DNA from: Paenilisteria riparia FSL S10-1204
Lineage (GTDB): Bacteria > Bacillota > Bacilli > Lactobacillales > Listeriaceae
DNA: 64,000 bases
NCBI RefSeq assembly: GCF_000525995.1
Contig: NZ_AODL01000007.1
Coordinates: forward strand, 441,252 to 505,251
Direction: 5' to 3'
Shown here: piece after piece, positions 30,547 through 41,291 of the stretch
How the letters are laid out: every line of letters starts with the position of its first letter
Position numbering within the stretch: position 1 is the first letter of the stretch
Program-made: the position numbers and the translations under genes
Notes under the pieces: model-generated
The model's input: only the letters and a program-made list of their open reading frames with translations
Databases searched by the model: none
What the model was told of the DNA's origin: nothing

Positions 30547-31726
30547 TATTCAGACTTTCAATGCGATTGCGAAGGAAGGATTACGTAAGTTCGATGTGGA
30601 AAAATATTTAATTGACGGAAATCAGGCTCCGGATGGTATTTTGTTGCGTAGTTATGATTTGCATGATTTTGATTTTCCGGACAGTGTTAAAGCTGTTGCT
30701 AGGGCTGGTGCGGGAGTGAATAACATTCCTGTTGGAGCTTGTTCGGATCGCGGAATTGTGGTTTTTAACACGCCCGGAGCGAATGCAAACGCGGTGAAAG
30801 AACTGGTGTTAGCGAGTTTATTTATGGGCGCGCGGCCGATTTTGGAAGGTTCGGAATGGGTGAAGACGCTTGATGGTGATAATTTGGAAAAGAAAGTAGA
30901 AGCTGGGAAGAAGCAATTCGCTGGTACTGAAATTGCCGGAAAACGACTTGGTATCATTGGCTTAGGTGCAATTGGTGCGCTTGTGGCGAATGATGCGTTG
31001 GCGCTTGGCATGGATGTTGTTGGCTATGATCCATACGTTTCGGTGGACACGGCGTGGCGGATTGCCAAGGAAGTGGAACGGGCGATGACGATTGAGGAGG
31101 TTTTGGCTACGTGTGATTATTTGACGGTGCATGTGCCGTTAACGGATGGCACGGCTGGTATGTTCAATCGGGAAACGTTGCAGTTGCTAAAACCAAATGC
31201 GGTTTTATTAAACTTTTCGCGTGGGGAATTGGTGAAAGAGGACGCGATGGTCGATGCGCTTAACGCGGGTCAATTGCGCAGATATATCACGGATTTTGCG
31301 ACGGAAGCATTTGTAAAGCATCCGAATGTAGAAGTTTTGCCGCATTTAGGGGCTTCGACGGAAGAGGCTGAAACAAACTGTGCTAAAATGGCTGCGAAGG
31401 AATTGGCATACTTCTTGGAGACTGGTAGTATTAAGAACTCAGTGAATTTTCCAAATGTGGATATGCCTTATAATGGGCATCCGCGTCTTGCTGTTTTCCA
31501 TCATAATGTACCGAATATGGTCGGTCAGGTTACAACGGAGCTCGCGAAAGGGTCAATCAATATTTTGGATATGACGAATCGTAGTAAGGACGACTACGCG
31601 TATACGCTGATTGATATGGAGAAAGGTACACAAGCCAATTTATCGGCTGTTGAGGAGCATCTGAGTGCGATTCCGGGTGTGATTCGGGTTCGTGTGATTG
31701 AACCTGCTGGTGTAACGGCGTATTAA
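30539..31726 (+). CDS. serA: D-3-phosphoglycerate dehydrogenase
   Basis: First step of serine synthesis. 395 residues from ATG 30539, which has GGGGGAG upstream and overlaps the serC end. The NAD fold motif is [17 protein letters not shown], catalytic His is in VLPHLGAS, and a C-terminal ACT domain ([21 protein letters not shown]) probably senses serine. It is of the short type without the large inserted domain. Confidence 0.93.
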   Translation: MFNIQTFNAIAKEGLRKFDVEKYLIDGNQAPDGILLRSYDLHDFDFPDSVKAVARAGAGVNNIPVGACSDRGIVVFNTPGANANAVKELVLASLFMGARPILEGSEWVKTLDGDNLEKKVEAGKKQFAGTEIAGKRLGIIGLGAIGALVANDALALGMDVVGYDPYVSVDTAWRIAKEVERAMTIEEVLATCDYLTVHVPLTDGTAGMFNRETLQLLKPNAVLLNFSRGELVKEDAMVDALNAGQLRRYITDFATEAFVKHPNVEVLPHLGASTEEAETNCAKMAAKELAYFLETGSIKNSVNFPNVDMPYNGHPRLAVFHHNVPNMVGQVTTELAKGSINILDMTNRSKDDYAYTLIDMEKGTQANLSAVEEHLSAIPGVIRVRVIEPAGVTAY

Positions 31727-31794
31727 AAGAGAAATGAATAGCTGCGATGGGTAGTTCTGTCGTGGCTATTTTCATAAAACAAGGAGGGGTTTTT

Positions 31795-33036
31795 GTGGTT
31801 AAGATTAGAGGTTTTAAAGCGATTCGGCCAAGCGTGGATGTAGCGAAAGATGTGGCATCATTGCCGTATGATGTGTTGAATACGGAGGAGGCGCGGGTAC
31901 TCGGTAATGCGAATCCGTTGTCGTTTTTACATATTGATAAGGCGGAAATTGATTTGGCGAAAGATGTGTCGCCGTATGATATTTCGGTTTATCAAAAGGC
32001 TGCGTCGAACTTGGCGGAATTTCAGGATAAAGGGTGGCTTGCTAAGGATGCTAAGCCGGAACTGTACTTGTATCAGCTAGTAATGAATGGACGACCTCAG
32101 ACTGGACTTGTGACGTGTACGGCGATTGATGATTATGTGAGTGGTGCGATTAAGAAACATGAGTTGACGCGTGAGGAGAAGGAGCTGGATCGGATTCGCC
32201 ATGTGGATGTGACGGATGCGAATACGAGTCCGATTTTCTTGACGTATCGGTCAGACGCGACGGTGAATGAGGTTGTGGATGCTTGGATTAGTAAGCATGA
32301 TCCGGTGTATGATTTTAAGAGTTTTCATGATGTGACACATAGGATTTGGACGGTGGATGATACGGATGTGGTAAATGCGCTCACGGAGGCGTTTGAGGCG
32401 ATTCCTGCGCTTTATATTGCGGATGGACACCATCGGACGGAATCTGCGGTGAAGGTTGGCTTGAGACGCCGTGCGGAGCATCCAGAGGCAAGTGCAGACG
32501 CGGAATTCAATTTTTTCTTATCCGTGTTGTTTCCGCAAGATCAACTGGAAATCCTCGATTACAACCGTGTAGTTGACGTACCGATTGCGACTGATTTCTT
32601 AGACCAAATAGCTGCAAAATTTGATGTAGAAAAAGTTGGTAAAGAGGCTTATAAACCGGCGACGCCAAACACGTTCGGAATGTATTTGGATGGTTCATGG
32701 TACGGCTTGAAAGTAAAGCCAGAATTTGCTGGTGACGGCGTCATTGCGAGTCTCGATGTTTCCATCTTGGCAGACCAAGTTTTGACACCACTATTCGGAA
32801 TCGAGGACATCCGCCGCGATGACCGTATTAATTTTGTCGGTGGAATTCGCGGTCTTGGTGAGCTGGAACAGTTAGTGGATACTAGAAAATATACGATTGC
32901 GTTCTCGATGTACCCGCCGACGATGGATAATTTGCTTGATGTGGCGGATGCGGGCGAGATTATGCCGCCGAAATCGACATGGTTTGAACCGAAGCTGCTT
33001 AGTGGATTGTTCGTGCATGACTTAGAAAGTAATTAA
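31795..33036 (+). CDS. DUF1015 family protein
   Basis: 413 residues from GTG 31795 (AAGGAGGGG upstream); an upstream in-frame ATG would add an unrelated tail. It shows the DUF1015 pattern: KAIRPSVDVAKDVASLPYDVLN, HELTREEKELDRIRHVD, YIADGHHRTESAV and DDRINFVGGIRGL. The family is often linked to serC/serA, as here, but its reaction is unproven. Similarity to a phospho- or nucleotide-dependent enzyme is speculative. Confidence 0.85.
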   Translation: MVKIRGFKAIRPSVDVAKDVASLPYDVLNTEEARVLGNANPLSFLHIDKAEIDLAKDVSPYDISVYQKAASNLAEFQDKGWLAKDAKPELYLYQLVMNGRPQTGLVTCTAIDDYVSGAIKKHELTREEKELDRIRHVDVTDANTSPIFLTYRSDATVNEVVDAWISKHDPVYDFKSFHDVTHRIWTVDDTDVVNALTEAFEAIPALYIADGHHRTESAVKVGLRRRAEHPEASADAEFNFFLSVLFPQDQLEILDYNRVVDVPIATDFLDQIAAKFDVEKVGKEAYKPATPNTFGMYLDGSWYGLKVKPEFAGDGVIASLDVSILADQVLTPLFGIEDIRRDDRINFVGGIRGLGELEQLVDTRKYTIAFSMYPPTMDNLLDVADAGEIMPPKSTWFEPKLLSGLFVHDLESN

Positions 33037-33042
33037 TTTTCG

Positions 33043-33081
33043 AAAGCTTGTCTGGTATTTGAAGTGCCAAACAAGCTTTTT
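33043..33081 (+). terminator. Terminator after the serC-serA-DUF1015 operon
   Basis: AAAGCTTGT and ACAAGCTTT pair over 9 bp and are followed by a T-run. Confidence 0.75.
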
Positions 33082-33290
33082 GTAGCATTTTTTCGAGCAA
33101 AGAAAGCACTTGCGGATCCAAAGAAACTGGGTAGATTGACAATAATTGAGATACACCGCACAACTAGAAAATGTTGCTACTAAAGGGTTTTAATACCAAA
33201 AAATAGTGTAGAGCAAATCGATTTTTCTGGTGTATAAACATGTAAAAATTATTACTTGAGTTTGTGAAAAAAATAACTAGTGTGGATGTT

Positions 33291-33319
33291 TTGAATCTCC
33301 ATTACAAATAAGTTATAAT
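33291..33319 (+). promoter_or_regulatory. qox operon promoter
   Basis: TTGAAT (33291-33296), a 17-base spacer and TATAAT (33314-33319). This gives a leader of about 220 bases before qoxA. Apart from the palindrome at 33382 the 33082-33546 gap shows no further gene. Confidence 0.65.
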
Positions 33320-33381
33320 GATACACGAGTATGCACATGCAGTTTCAAATTCATAATTTCACGAATGAGCGTTTAGTGAGA

Positions 33382-33400
33382 TTGTGAAAAATATTCACTA
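33382..33400. promoter_or_regulatory. Rex/Fnr-like imperfect palindrome in the qox leader
   Basis: TTGTGAAAAATATTCACTA resembles the Rex box TTGTGA-N6-TCACAA but has one extra spacer base and one half-site mismatch. Redox control of a terminal oxidase would make sense; the assignment is tentative. Confidence 0.35.
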
Positions 33401-33546
33401 TCTAGTTGTTTATATTGCGATACATAAATCCGAGAGTATGCAATTAGGGAGGATCATTTTAGATGGGGATCTAAGATGGTTACGTTTGTATTTTTGCGCA
33501 AAAATACACAGCAACACAAACATCAAAAGGAAAGAAGGGGATTCGG

Positions 33547-34647
33547 GTGTCAAAAATGCTCAAGTCATTACTACTTACAGTCTCGTTAGTCTTTGTCGGA
33601 CTTCTTAGCGGCTGTGGTGATTTGACGGTACTAGACCCAAAAGGTCCAGTAGCGCAAAGTCAAAGCGATTTAATCATTTATTCGATTATCTTTATGCTGA
33701 TTATTGTATTAACGATTTTCGTGTTATTCGTGATTATGATTACGAAATACCGCGAGAGAAAAGATCATTCCAACTACGAACCAAACATGCATGGTAGTAC
33801 CAAATTAGAAATTTTATGGACGTTAATTCCGGTTGCTATTGTTATTGCCTTAGCGATTCCTACTGTTAAGACGATTTATGCGAACGAAAAGGCGCCAGAA
33901 GTTACTTCTCACAAAGACCCAATTGTTATTTATGCGACTAGCGCAAACTGGAAATGGTTCTTTAGTTATCCAGATCAGTCGATTGAAACTGTGAATTATG
34001 TACATATTCCAACGAATCGACCGGTGTTATTCAAGCTTACCGCGGCTGACTCGATGACGAGTTTCTGGGTACCACAACTTGGTGGACAGAAGTACGCGAT
34101 GAGTGGTATGACGATGGATTTGTATTTGCAAGCCGACGAAACAGGTATTTTTAAAGGACGCAACTCGAACTTTAATGGAGAAGGTTTTGCAGGACAAACA
34201 TTCAATGTTGTTGCACAAAAACCAGCAGACTTCAAGAAATGGGCGTTAAAAACAAAAGTTGATTCACCAACATTATCGCAAGATCGCTATGATAAATTAT
34301 TATTACCTGGTAATGTGAAAGAACAATCTTACGCGGGAACGCATATGGCCTTTGTTGACCCAGCAGCGGATCCAGAATATGTTTTCTATGCGTATAAGCG
34401 CTATGGATTTGAATTAACGAATCCACACGATCCGCATGCCAAAGATATACGAACGACGAAACCAATCTTGCCACCGCGTCCTGTTACGATTACGAATCCA
34501 CGTTTCGAGCAGATGGATATGGAGCCAATGATTATCAAAAATGGTACTAGTTATAAGCAAAATAAGCATTACGATGAAGAAATGAAGAAACTAGGCAAGG
34601 AAATCAATACCGATGAGGCGAAAGATCACGACAAATCGGGACACTAA
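33547..34647 (+). CDS. qoxA: Quinol oxidase subunit II
   Basis: Subunit of the cytochrome aa3-type menaquinol oxidase. 366 residues: a lipoprotein signal (LLLTVSLVFVGLLSGCG, lipobox LSGC) and two membrane helices. The periplasmic cupredoxin domain (ATSANWKWFFSYPD, NRPVLFKLTAADSMTSFWVPQLGGQ) lacks the full CuA cysteine set, as expected for quinol oxidases. The GTG start has AAGAAGGGG upstream. First gene of qoxABCD. Confidence 0.93.
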   Translation: MSKMLKSLLLTVSLVFVGLLSGCGDLTVLDPKGPVAQSQSDLIIYSIIFMLIIVLTIFVLFVIMITKYRERKDHSNYEPNMHGSTKLEILWTLIPVAIVIALAIPTVKTIYANEKAPEVTSHKDPIVIYATSANWKWFFSYPDQSIETVNYVHIPTNRPVLFKLTAADSMTSFWVPQLGGQKYAMSGMTMDLYLQADETGIFKGRNSNFNGEGFAGQTFNVVAQKPADFKKWALKTKVDSPTLSQDRYDKLLLPGNVKEQSYAGTHMAFVDPAADPEYVFYAYKRYGFELTNPHDPHAKDIRTTKPILPPRPVTITNPRFEQMDMEPMIIKNGTSYKQNKHYDEEMKKLGKEINTDEAKDHDKSGH

Positions 34648-34665
34648 AAAGGGGGGTATTTCAAC

Positions 34666-36645
34666 ATGAGTTTAGATGAATTTATCATCACCGGCGACCC
34701 ACTGATTTTAGGAGCCCAAATTTCAATTGCTCTAGTCAGTATTGGTATCGTCGTGTTACTAACTTATACAAAGAAATGGAAGTGGCTTTTCACAGAATGG
34801 ATTGCTTCCGTTGACCACAAGCGCCTTGGGATCATGTATCTTTTGGCAGCAGTATTGATGTTTTTCCGTGGTGGAGTAGATGCATTAATGATGCGAACGC
34901 AACTTGCAATGCCAGGCATGGAGTTTTTGGATGCTCAGCATTACAATGAGGTATTTACAACTCACGGAACAATTATGATTTTATTTATGGCAATGCCGTT
35001 TGTTATTGGTTTAATGAACATCGCCGTACCGCTTCAAATTGGAGCGCGCGACGTTGCATTCCCATTCTTGAATAATTTAAGTTTTTGGACATTCTTTATG
35101 GGGGCAATGCTCTTTAACATTTCCTTCGTAATCGGTGGTAGCCCAGCAGCAGGTTGGACAAACTATGCACCGTTAGCCGAGGAATTTAGTCCCGGTTATG
35201 GGATTAACTTCTACTTACTCGGGGTTCAGATAGCCGGTATTGGTACGCTGATGACGGGTATTAACTTTATGGTTACAATTCTCCGGATGCGAACGAAAGG
35301 CATGACACTGATGAAAATGCCAATGTTCACTTGGACATCGTTAATCACGTGTTTAATTATTGTTTTTGCGTTCCCAGTGCTTACTGTGGCGCTTGCTTTA
35401 ATGACATTTGACCGTTTGTTTGGAACGGCATTCTTTACGCTAGCAAATGGCGGTATTCCGATGATGTGGGCCAACCTTTTCTGGGTTTGGGGGCATCCTG
35501 AGGTATATATTGTTATTTTGCCGGCATTCGGTATTTTCTCGGAAGTCATTTCTACTTTCTCCAAGAAAAAACTATTTGGTTACCCAGCAATGGTTGCGGC
35601 AGTTGTTGTCATTTCCTTGCTAAGTTTCTTAGTTTGGGTCCATCACTTCTTCACGATGGGTTCAGGCGCAGCAGTTAACTCATTCTTCTCAATTACGACA
35701 ATGATGATTGCGATACCGACGGGGATTAAGATATTTAACTGGCTCTTTACAATGTACAAAGGGCGAATATCATTCACCACACCGATGCTTTGGTCGTTAG
35801 CGTTTATACCGAACTTTGTTATTGGTGGGGTTACAGGGGTTATGCTTGCGATGGCAGCAGCCGATTATCAATATCACAACACGTATTTCCTAGTATCGCA
35901 TTTCCACTATGTGCTAATTGCCGGAACAGTATTCTCATGTTTCGCTGGTTTGATTTATTGGTATCCAAAAATCATTGGGTATCGTTTGAATGAAAAAATC
36001 GGCAAATGGTTCTTCTGGGTATTTGTGATTGGATTTAACGTATGTTTCTTCCCGCAATACTTCCTAGGTCTTGATGGCATGCCACGTCGTATTCACACAT
36101 ATGTACAAGGTGACGGCTGGACTACACTTAACTTTATTTCAACGGTTGGTGCGTTCCTAATGGGAGCAGCTTTCCTAATTCTTTGCTGGAACATCGTTTA
36201 TAGTCATAAGAACTCTAAACGTGAAACGACTGGTGATCCATGGGATGCACGTACACTAGAGTGGGCGACTTCATCCGCTGTACCACCAAAATATAATTTC
36301 GCTAAATTGCCAGAATGGAACGACTTAGACGATTTCTGGGAGAAAAAACAGCGCGGCGAAACGTATGATGATGGCAAAGATTATAAACATATTCATATGC
36401 CGAACAATACACTACTAGGCTTTGTGATGTCAGTGTGCTTATTCACTGCTGGTTTTGGTTTAGTTTTCTATTGGTATTGGCTTGGAATTATCGGTGGTCT
36501 TGGAATGCTGGCATGTATGGCATATCGTTCCTTTAAGAAAGACGATGGGTATCATGTGGAAGTTCCTGAAATTATTGCTACCGAAGAACAAGCGGCACGT
36601 GAATTTAAAACTGGCATAAAGGAGGGTAACCCATGGAACCTATAA
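34666..36645 (+). CDS. qoxB: Quinol oxidase subunit I
   Basis: The 659-residue catalytic heme-copper subunit. Key ligands are visible: heme a His in [10 protein letters not shown], CuB His with cross-linked Tyr in [10 protein letters not shown], the CuB His pair in [10 protein letters not shown], and heme ligands in SHFHYVL. About 14-15 membrane helices. It reduces O2 to water and pumps protons. It overlaps qoxC by 13 bases. Confidence 0.96.
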   Translation: MSLDEFIITGDPLILGAQISIALVSIGIVVLLTYTKKWKWLFTEWIASVDHKRLGIMYLLAAVLMFFRGGVDALMMRTQLAMPGMEFLDAQHYNEVFTTHGTIMILFMAMPFVIGLMNIAVPLQIGARDVAFPFLNNLSFWTFFMGAMLFNISFVIGGSPAAGWTNYAPLAEEFSPGYGINFYLLGVQIAGIGTLMTGINFMVTILRMRTKGMTLMKMPMFTWTSLITCLIIVFAFPVLTVALALMTFDRLFGTAFFTLANGGIPMMWANLFWVWGHPEVYIVILPAFGIFSEVISTFSKKKLFGYPAMVAAVVVISLLSFLVWVHHFFTMGSGAAVNSFFSITTMMIAIPTGIKIFNWLFTMYKGRISFTTPMLWSLAFIPNFVIGGVTGVMLAMAAADYQYHNTYFLVSHFHYVLIAGTVFSCFAGLIYWYPKIIGYRLNEKIGKWFFWVFVIGFNVCFFPQYFLGLDGMPRRIHTYVQGDGWTTLNFISTVGAFLMGAAFLILCWNIVYSHKNSKRETTGDPWDARTLEWATSSAVPPKYNFAKLPEWNDLDDFWEKKQRGETYDDGKDYKHIHMPNNTLLGFVMSVCLFTAGFGLVFYWYWLGIIGGLGMLACMAYRSFKKDDGYHVEVPEIIATEEQAAREFKTGIKEGNPWNL

Positions 36646-37244
36646 AAGAAAACTCCAGCCTTCCGTTAGAGTATCAATCCGAACAAGGTAGTTTAAACAT
36701 TTTGGGCTTCTGGATTTTCCTAGGCGCCGAAATTGCTTTATTCGGTACGCTTTTTGCAACTTATTTTGTAATGTACAGTGGTGGCTCAAATGCGGGTCAT
36801 CCACCGTCCGAAATGTTCGAGTTACCGCTCGTCCTAATTATGACATTTTTACTTTTAACAAGTAGTTTCACATGTGGTCTTGCGATTGGTGAGATGCGTA
36901 AAGGAAACGTGAAGCGTCTAATGATGTACTCCATTATTACATTACTTTTTGGTGCTGGATTCGTAGGTTTTGAAATTTATGAGTTCGCTCATTATGTAAT
37001 GGAAGGCGTGACATTGAAAGTTGGGTCTTACTGGTCTGCATTCTTCGTTTTACTTGGAACCCATGGTCTCCACGTAACGATTGGTTTGTTCTGGATCTCA
37101 TTTATTCTGATTCAAATTAAAATGAGAGGCTTGACGGCTCAAGCAGCTTCTAAAGTCTTCATTTCAAGCCTTTATTGGCATTTCCTAGACGTTGTGTGGA
37201 TTTTTATCTTCACAGGTGTCTATCTGTTAGGGATGGTGAATTAA
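36633..37244 (+). CDS. qoxC: Quinol oxidase subunit III
   Basis: 203 residues with five membrane helices and the subunit III pattern [27 protein letters not shown] and [16 protein letters not shown]. The ribosome site (AAGGAGGG) lies within the end of qoxB. Confidence 0.94.
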   Translation: MEPIKENSSLPLEYQSEQGSLNILGFWIFLGAEIALFGTLFATYFVMYSGGSNAGHPPSEMFELPLVLIMTFLLLTSSFTCGLAIGEMRKGNVKRLMMYSIITLLFGAGFVGFEIYEFAHYVMEGVTLKVGSYWSAFFVLLGTHGLHVTIGLFWISFILIQIKMRGLTAQAASKVFISSLYWHFLDVVWIFIFTGVYLLGMVN

Positions 37245-37245
37245 T

Positions 37246-37575
37246 ATGGCGAAAAACAAAGCAAATACTGCGCATGTCGAAGAAGGCATTCCGTGGAAAC
37301 ATATCATTGGTTTTGCCTTATCAATCGCGTTAACATTGCTAGCTGTCTGGGTTGTCTTCGAATCTACGCTAGATAAATCAGTAATCGTAACAGTTATCTT
37401 TATCTTCGCGTTCATTCAAGCAGCACTGCAACTACTCATGTTCATGCACATGACGGAAGGTAAAAATGCACGTATCCAAGTCGGTAACATCCTGTTCGCA
37501 GCTTTCATCGCAATTGTCGTTGTAATGGGCTCTTACTGGGTTATGGAAATTGGACATATGAATCACCTGATGTAA
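37246..37575 (+). CDS. qoxD: Quinol oxidase subunit IV
   Basis: 109 residues with three membrane helices, including HIIGFALSIALTLLAVWVVF and FAFIQAALQLLMFMHMTEG, matching the CyoD/QoxD family. It starts 2 bases after qoxC, and a terminator follows. Confidence 0.92.
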   Translation: MAKNKANTAHVEEGIPWKHIIGFALSIALTLLAVWVVFESTLDKSVIVTVIFIFAFIQAALQLLMFMHMTEGKNARIQVGNILFAAFIAIVVVMGSYWVMEIGHMNHLM

Positions 37576-37580
37576 AACGA

Positions 37581-37620
37581 AAAAGCCGTGTCTGGCGTAA
37601 AGCTGGGCGCGGCTTTTTTT
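37581..37620 (+). terminator. qox operon terminator
   Basis: AAAAGCCG and CGCGGCTTTT pair imperfectly around GTCTGGCGTAAAGC-type loop bases and are followed by eight T. Confidence 0.75.
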
Positions 37621-37701
37621 TGTTAGTAGGATTTTTTTATAAAATTGCTTGCGTTGAGGTGGACTCCAAGTGTTAAAGTTAGACATGAGGAGATGATACC
37701 A

Positions 37702-38025
37702 ATGACAGCGAAAAAACAGACGGCTGGGCGTGATCGATTGGGAGATTTTGCGCCTAGGTTTGCGGAGTTAAATGATGATGTTTTGTTTGGAGAAGTATGG
37801 TCACGAGAAAATGAACTGAGCGCGCGGGATCGCAGTGTTGTTACGATTTCTGTCTTAGTATCAGGTGGAGATTTTGAACAATTACGCTCGCATTTGGAAA
37901 AAGGTAGGGAGAATGGTATTATGGAAAGTGAGATTGTGGAAATTATCACGCATATTGCTTTCTATGCTGGTTGGCCAAAAGCGTGGTCGGCATTTACTAT
38001 TGCAAAAGAGATTTACGGGAGGTAA
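37702..38025 (+). CDS. Carboxymuconolactone decarboxylase family protein
   Basis: 107 residues from ATG 37702 (GAGGAG 9 bases upstream). It has the CMD fold pattern: ELSARDRSVVTISVLVSGGDFEQLRSHLEKGRENGIMESEIVEIITHIAFYAGWPKAWSAFTIA. There is no CxxC pair, so it is closer to the YurZ/gamma-CMD type than to AhpD peroxidases. It leads a small operon with a lipoprotein and a MerR regulator, which suggests a stress-related role; the substrate is unknown. Confidence 0.8.
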   Translation: MTAKKQTAGRDRLGDFAPRFAELNDDVLFGEVWSRENELSARDRSVVTISVLVSGGDFEQLRSHLEKGRENGIMESEIVEIITHIAFYAGWPKAWSAFTIAKEIYGR

Positions 38026-38028
38026 GGT

Positions 38029-38454
38029 ATGGGACGAAAAGGTTGGCTATTTGTTGTACTAGCAATGTTCCTATTGGCAGGTTGTAGCGTGGAGGCGGGT
38101 AGTAATATACGCTCGGAAATGAAGCCGAATGAAGCGGCGCTCGCGATAGTAAAAGAGGAGATTCCCAAGTATTCGCCGAATTTGTCGTTGGAAGCAATTC
38201 AGAATGATGGCGCTTACTATTTTGCGGTCTTGAAGAAAGAGGATATCATGATTTATCAGTTTACGTATAAGGATAGCGCGGATGTGTCGATACCAGTGTA
38301 TTTGAAGCGTGAGAAAAATGGGTGGAAGCAAGTGAGTGAATTGCCATTCATTGATTATTCAACGACGATTGGTAAAGAGGCCGCGCGTTATTTGACGGAA
38401 GAAATGCATAATCCGAGGACAAAAGGCATTGTTGTGTTGCATAATAGTTTGTAA
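38029..38454 (+). CDS. Hypothetical lipoprotein
   Basis: 141 residues with a type II signal peptide (LFVVLAMFLLAGCS, lipobox LAGC). The mature part is about 120 residues of mixed alpha/beta character (EAALAIVKEEIPKYSPN, YYFAVLKKEDIMIYQFTYKDS). I recognise no family. It starts 3 bases after the CMD gene stop and is followed by merR, so all three are cotranscribed. Confidence 0.75.
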   Translation: MGRKGWLFVVLAMFLLAGCSVEAGSNIRSEMKPNEAALAIVKEEIPKYSPNLSLEAIQNDGAYYFAVLKKEDIMIYQFTYKDSADVSIPVYLKREKNGWKQVSELPFIDYSTTIGKEAARYLTEEMHNPRTKGIVVLHNSL

Positions 38455-38470
38455 GGGAGCTGAAATACCA

Positions 38471-38851
38471 ATGAATATAAAAGAAGCGAGTGAACGCACG
38501 GGAGTTTCGGCAGATACGATTCGCTATTATGAACGGATTGGCTTAATCCCGCCAATTGAGCGCAATCATAATGGTGTGCGGCAGATTGATGATGAGGACT
38601 TGCGTTGGTTGGAATTTAGCCGGTACATGCGCCATGCAGGGCTTTCTGTGGAAGCGTTGATTGAGTATTTGGCGCTGTTTCGGATGGGTGACGCTACAAT
38701 TGATACGCGGATCAACTTGTTGAAAGAACAGCGAAATGAGTTGAAAGAGCGGATTGATGTGATGCAAGAAGCGTTGGAACGGCTCGATTTTAAAATTGAG
38801 AATTATCGAGGCCATATGGTACCAACTGAGGAAAAATTGAAGGATTTTTAA
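38471..38851 (+). CDS. MerR family transcriptional regulator
   Basis: 126 residues from ATG 38471. The N-terminal winged helix is canonical (NIKEASERTGVSADTIRYYERIGLIPPIERNHNGVRQIDDEDLRWLEF), followed by a long dimerisation coiled coil. No metal-binding cysteines are present, so it is of the AdhR/stress type rather than a metal sensor. Probably regulates its own operon. Confidence 0.87.
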   Translation: MNIKEASERTGVSADTIRYYERIGLIPPIERNHNGVRQIDDEDLRWLEFSRYMRHAGLSVEALIEYLALFRMGDATIDTRINLLKEQRNELKERIDVMQEALERLDFKIENYRGHMVPTEEKLKDF

Positions 38852-38854
38852 TGC

Positions 38855-38889
38855 AAAAACAGAAAACCTGCGCAGGTTTTCTGTTTTTT
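38855..38889. terminator. Bidirectional terminator between merR and deoR genes
   Basis: A perfect palindrome: AAACAGAAAACCTGC pairs with GCAGGTTTTCTGTTT, flanked by A-run and T-run on both strands. It serves the convergent merR (+) and deoR-type (-) genes. Confidence 0.85.
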
Positions 38890-38896
38890 GGTACGT

Positions 38897-39662
38897 CTAA
38901 TAAATCAATGTCACATCTTTTTCTTTCAAAAACTGTTTCCATTCATGGGATGGTTCTTTGTCTGTAATCAAGTAGTCAATTTCCGAAATATCGACGATTT
39001 TGATGAATGCATTTCTGTCGAATTTGGAGGAGTCGGCTACTAGGATGACTTTATTGGCGCGTTTTAACATGTGATTTTTGACTTCGGCTTCGGGTTCGTT
39101 GGAGTCGGTGATGCCGTTTTCCATGGAGAGGCCTTTGCAGCTTATAATCGCATAATCGACGTAGTAGCGACTAATTGTATTTGCGGCGTCTGAACCAACA
39201 AGGGAGTTAGATTTTGTGCGCAGTGTGCCGCCTGTGAGAATGAGGTGGACTTTGAAATTAGAGAGCAGGTCCACGGCTGTGATAGAGTTAGTAATGATGG
39301 TGAGATTCTCTTTTTCGCGCGCTAGAAGATTAAGTGATTCGAAGACAGTAGAGCTTGTATCGGCGATTAGTGAGTCTCCAGATGTGATTAATGAGGTTGT
39401 TTTTGTTGCGATATTCTTCTTTTCTTCGACATTGATGATGTTTCTTGTGGCATATGGGAGATCTTCATTGGTGTGCTGACTAAGTGTTGCACCGCCATAG
39501 CTGCGATCGACAATGCCTTCTTTCTCCAGTTTGTCCAAATCACGGCGAATCGTTTCTTCTGATACGTTGAATGTTTTGGCAAGTTGGGAGACGTGAACTT
39601 TTTTTATTTTTCTTGATTTCCGATAGTATTTTATCTTTTCGCTCAAAAGCTAGCAATTTCAT
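38897..39662 (-). CDS. DeoR family regulator of rhamnose operon, frameshifted
   Basis: With one A removed from a seven-A run (complement of 39599-39605), an ATG at 39662 (AAGGA upstream) gives MKLLAFERKDKILSEIKKNKK joined to VHVSQLAKTFNVSEETIRRDL, a normal DeoR helix-turn-helix. The product has about 254 residues. The effector domain (SLIADTSSTVFESLNLL, LTIITNSI, ILTGGTLR, KGLSMENGITDSNEPEAEVK) is of the sugar-phosphate isomerase-like type. Without correction the N-terminus reads MSEKIKYYRKSRKIKK, which is not family-like. It is divergent from rhaB, so it probably represses the rhamnose operon; L. monocytogenes, as I recall, uses an AraC-type protein there instead. Confidence 0.85.
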
Positions 39663-39767
39663 CACATCCTTGTCTTCTTTATTGTAAACAAAGAAATATT
39701 TACAAGCAAGTTTTATCATGAACCCCACATAAAACAATAAAAAACAACATAAATGCAAATAAAAATG

Positions 39768-39796
39768 TTGACTTAATGTTTGTTTTGGTTTATTCT
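39768..39796 (+). promoter_or_regulatory. rha operon promoter
   Basis: TTGACT (39768-39773), a 17-base spacer and TATTCT (39791-39796). The flanks (39730-39785) are rich in AACAAT/AACAAC/ATGTTTGT elements, including AACAT...ATGTT, that could be DeoR operators. Confidence 0.6.
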
Positions 39797-39833
39797 TGTC
39801 TTATAAATGAAAGACATGAAGGAGGTTGGGAGG

Positions 39834-41291
39834 ATGAAACATGTAGCTGTGGATGTTGGTGCTTCAAGTGGTCGTTTGTTGTTAGGCGAGCTGGTTGATG
39901 GGAAAATAGTGCTGACGGAAGTGCATCGTTTCCAAAATGGATTTTCGCAGGTCGATGGTGTCGATTTATGGGATATTGATCATATATTCACAAATATTCT
40001 TGTTGGACTGGAGAAGTTGAAACAGTCTGGTGTGGCGGAATGCACGCTTGGAATTGATACGTGGGCGGTGGATTATTGTTTAGTGGGTCCTGAAGGGAAG
40101 CGGTTACAAGAAGTGGTTAGTTATCGTGATACGCGAACGAACCAGGCGATGGATGCTGTTTTGAAGCGGATTCCTGCTGCGGATATATACGAGAAGACGG
40201 GTATTCAGTTTTTACAGTTTAATTCGTTGTATCAGTTGTTTGTAGAGGATGCGGAGCTTAAGAGGCAGGCGGAGAGCGTGATGATGGTTCCTGATTATTT
40301 AGGATATTTGTTGACTGGGGAGCGCGTGACGGAGGTGACGAATGCTTCTTCTACGCAAATGTTGAACCTTTGTACGAGGGAATTTGACGGAGAATTGTTG
40401 GATGTTGTGGGATTGAATGCGGGGCAGTTTGCGTCGTTTGCGAAACCGGGGCAGTTGCTTGGGAAGGTTAGTCGCGATTTACATGAGAAATATGATTTGC
40501 CGGATTGTGATGTAGTAGTCGTTGCGACGCATGACACGGCTTCAGCGGTTCTTGGTGCACCAGGTGTTGGCGATGATTGGGCGTTTTTGTCGAGCGGGAC
40601 GTGGTCTTTGTTGGGTGCGGAATTGCCGAATCCGATTAATACACGAGAGGCTTTTGCTGCGAATTACACGAACGAATGGGGCGCCTACGATACTTTCCGC
40701 TTTTTGAAAAACATCATGGGATTGTGGCTTATTCAGGAAGTCGCGAGGATGCAAAATTATGCGTATAGTTATGCAGAACTTGCCGAATTAGCGACACACG
40801 AAGAACCTTTCGCAGTGCTGATTCCCGTCGATGACCACCGGTTCTTAAACCCAGAAAACATGATTGCCGAGATTCAAGCTTATTGTACGGAGACAAAACA
40901 AGAAGCCCCACAAACACCGGGGAAATTAGCACGCGTTATTTATGATAGTTTGGCGGTTCAATATGCGTTGCAAATCGAGCAATTGCAAGCATTGACGGGG
41001 AAAACGATACGGCATCTGCACATTATTGGTGGTGGCGCGAACATCGCTATGCTGAATCAATTGACCGCGGATCTGACAGGAATTATGGTTCACGCGGGTC
41101 CAACGGAAGCTACGGGTCTTGGGAATTTGGCGGTACAGTTCATTGCGAGTGGCGAGGCGCGAAATATGATGGAAATTCGAGAAATTATTCGCAAATCCGT
41201 TCCAATAACTACATATAAACCAAGTAATAGCAACAGTTTTTCGGTAGTAAAAGCAAAATACCAAACCATTTCAGGAGGCGTTTTAAAATGA
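39834..41291 (+). CDS. rhaB: L-rhamnulokinase
   Basis: 485 residues from ATG 39834 (GGAGG upstream). FGGY carbohydrate kinase pattern: VAVDVGASSGRLLLGELVDGK (phosphate 1 loop), GIDTWAVDYCLVG, VATHDTASAVLG, SSGTWSLLG, and HIIGGGANIAMLNQLTADLTG (adenosine site). It phosphorylates L-rhamnulose. The stop overlaps the rhaA start by 4 bases, so translation is coupled. Confidence 0.94.
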   Translation: MKHVAVDVGASSGRLLLGELVDGKIVLTEVHRFQNGFSQVDGVDLWDIDHIFTNILVGLEKLKQSGVAECTLGIDTWAVDYCLVGPEGKRLQEVVSYRDTRTNQAMDAVLKRIPAADIYEKTGIQFLQFNSLYQLFVEDAELKRQAESVMMVPDYLGYLLTGERVTEVTNASSTQMLNLCTREFDGELLDVVGLNAGQFASFAKPGQLLGKVSRDLHEKYDLPDCDVVVVATHDTASAVLGAPGVGDDWAFLSSGTWSLLGAELPNPINTREAFAANYTNEWGAYDTFRFLKNIMGLWLIQEVARMQNYAYSYAELAELATHEEPFAVLIPVDDHRFLNPENMIAEIQAYCTETKQEAPQTPGKLARVIYDSLAVQYALQIEQLQALTGKTIRHLHIIGGGANIAMLNQLTADLTGIMVHAGPTEATGLGNLAVQFIASGEARNMMEIREIIRKSVPITTYKPSNSNSFSVVKAKYQTISGGVLK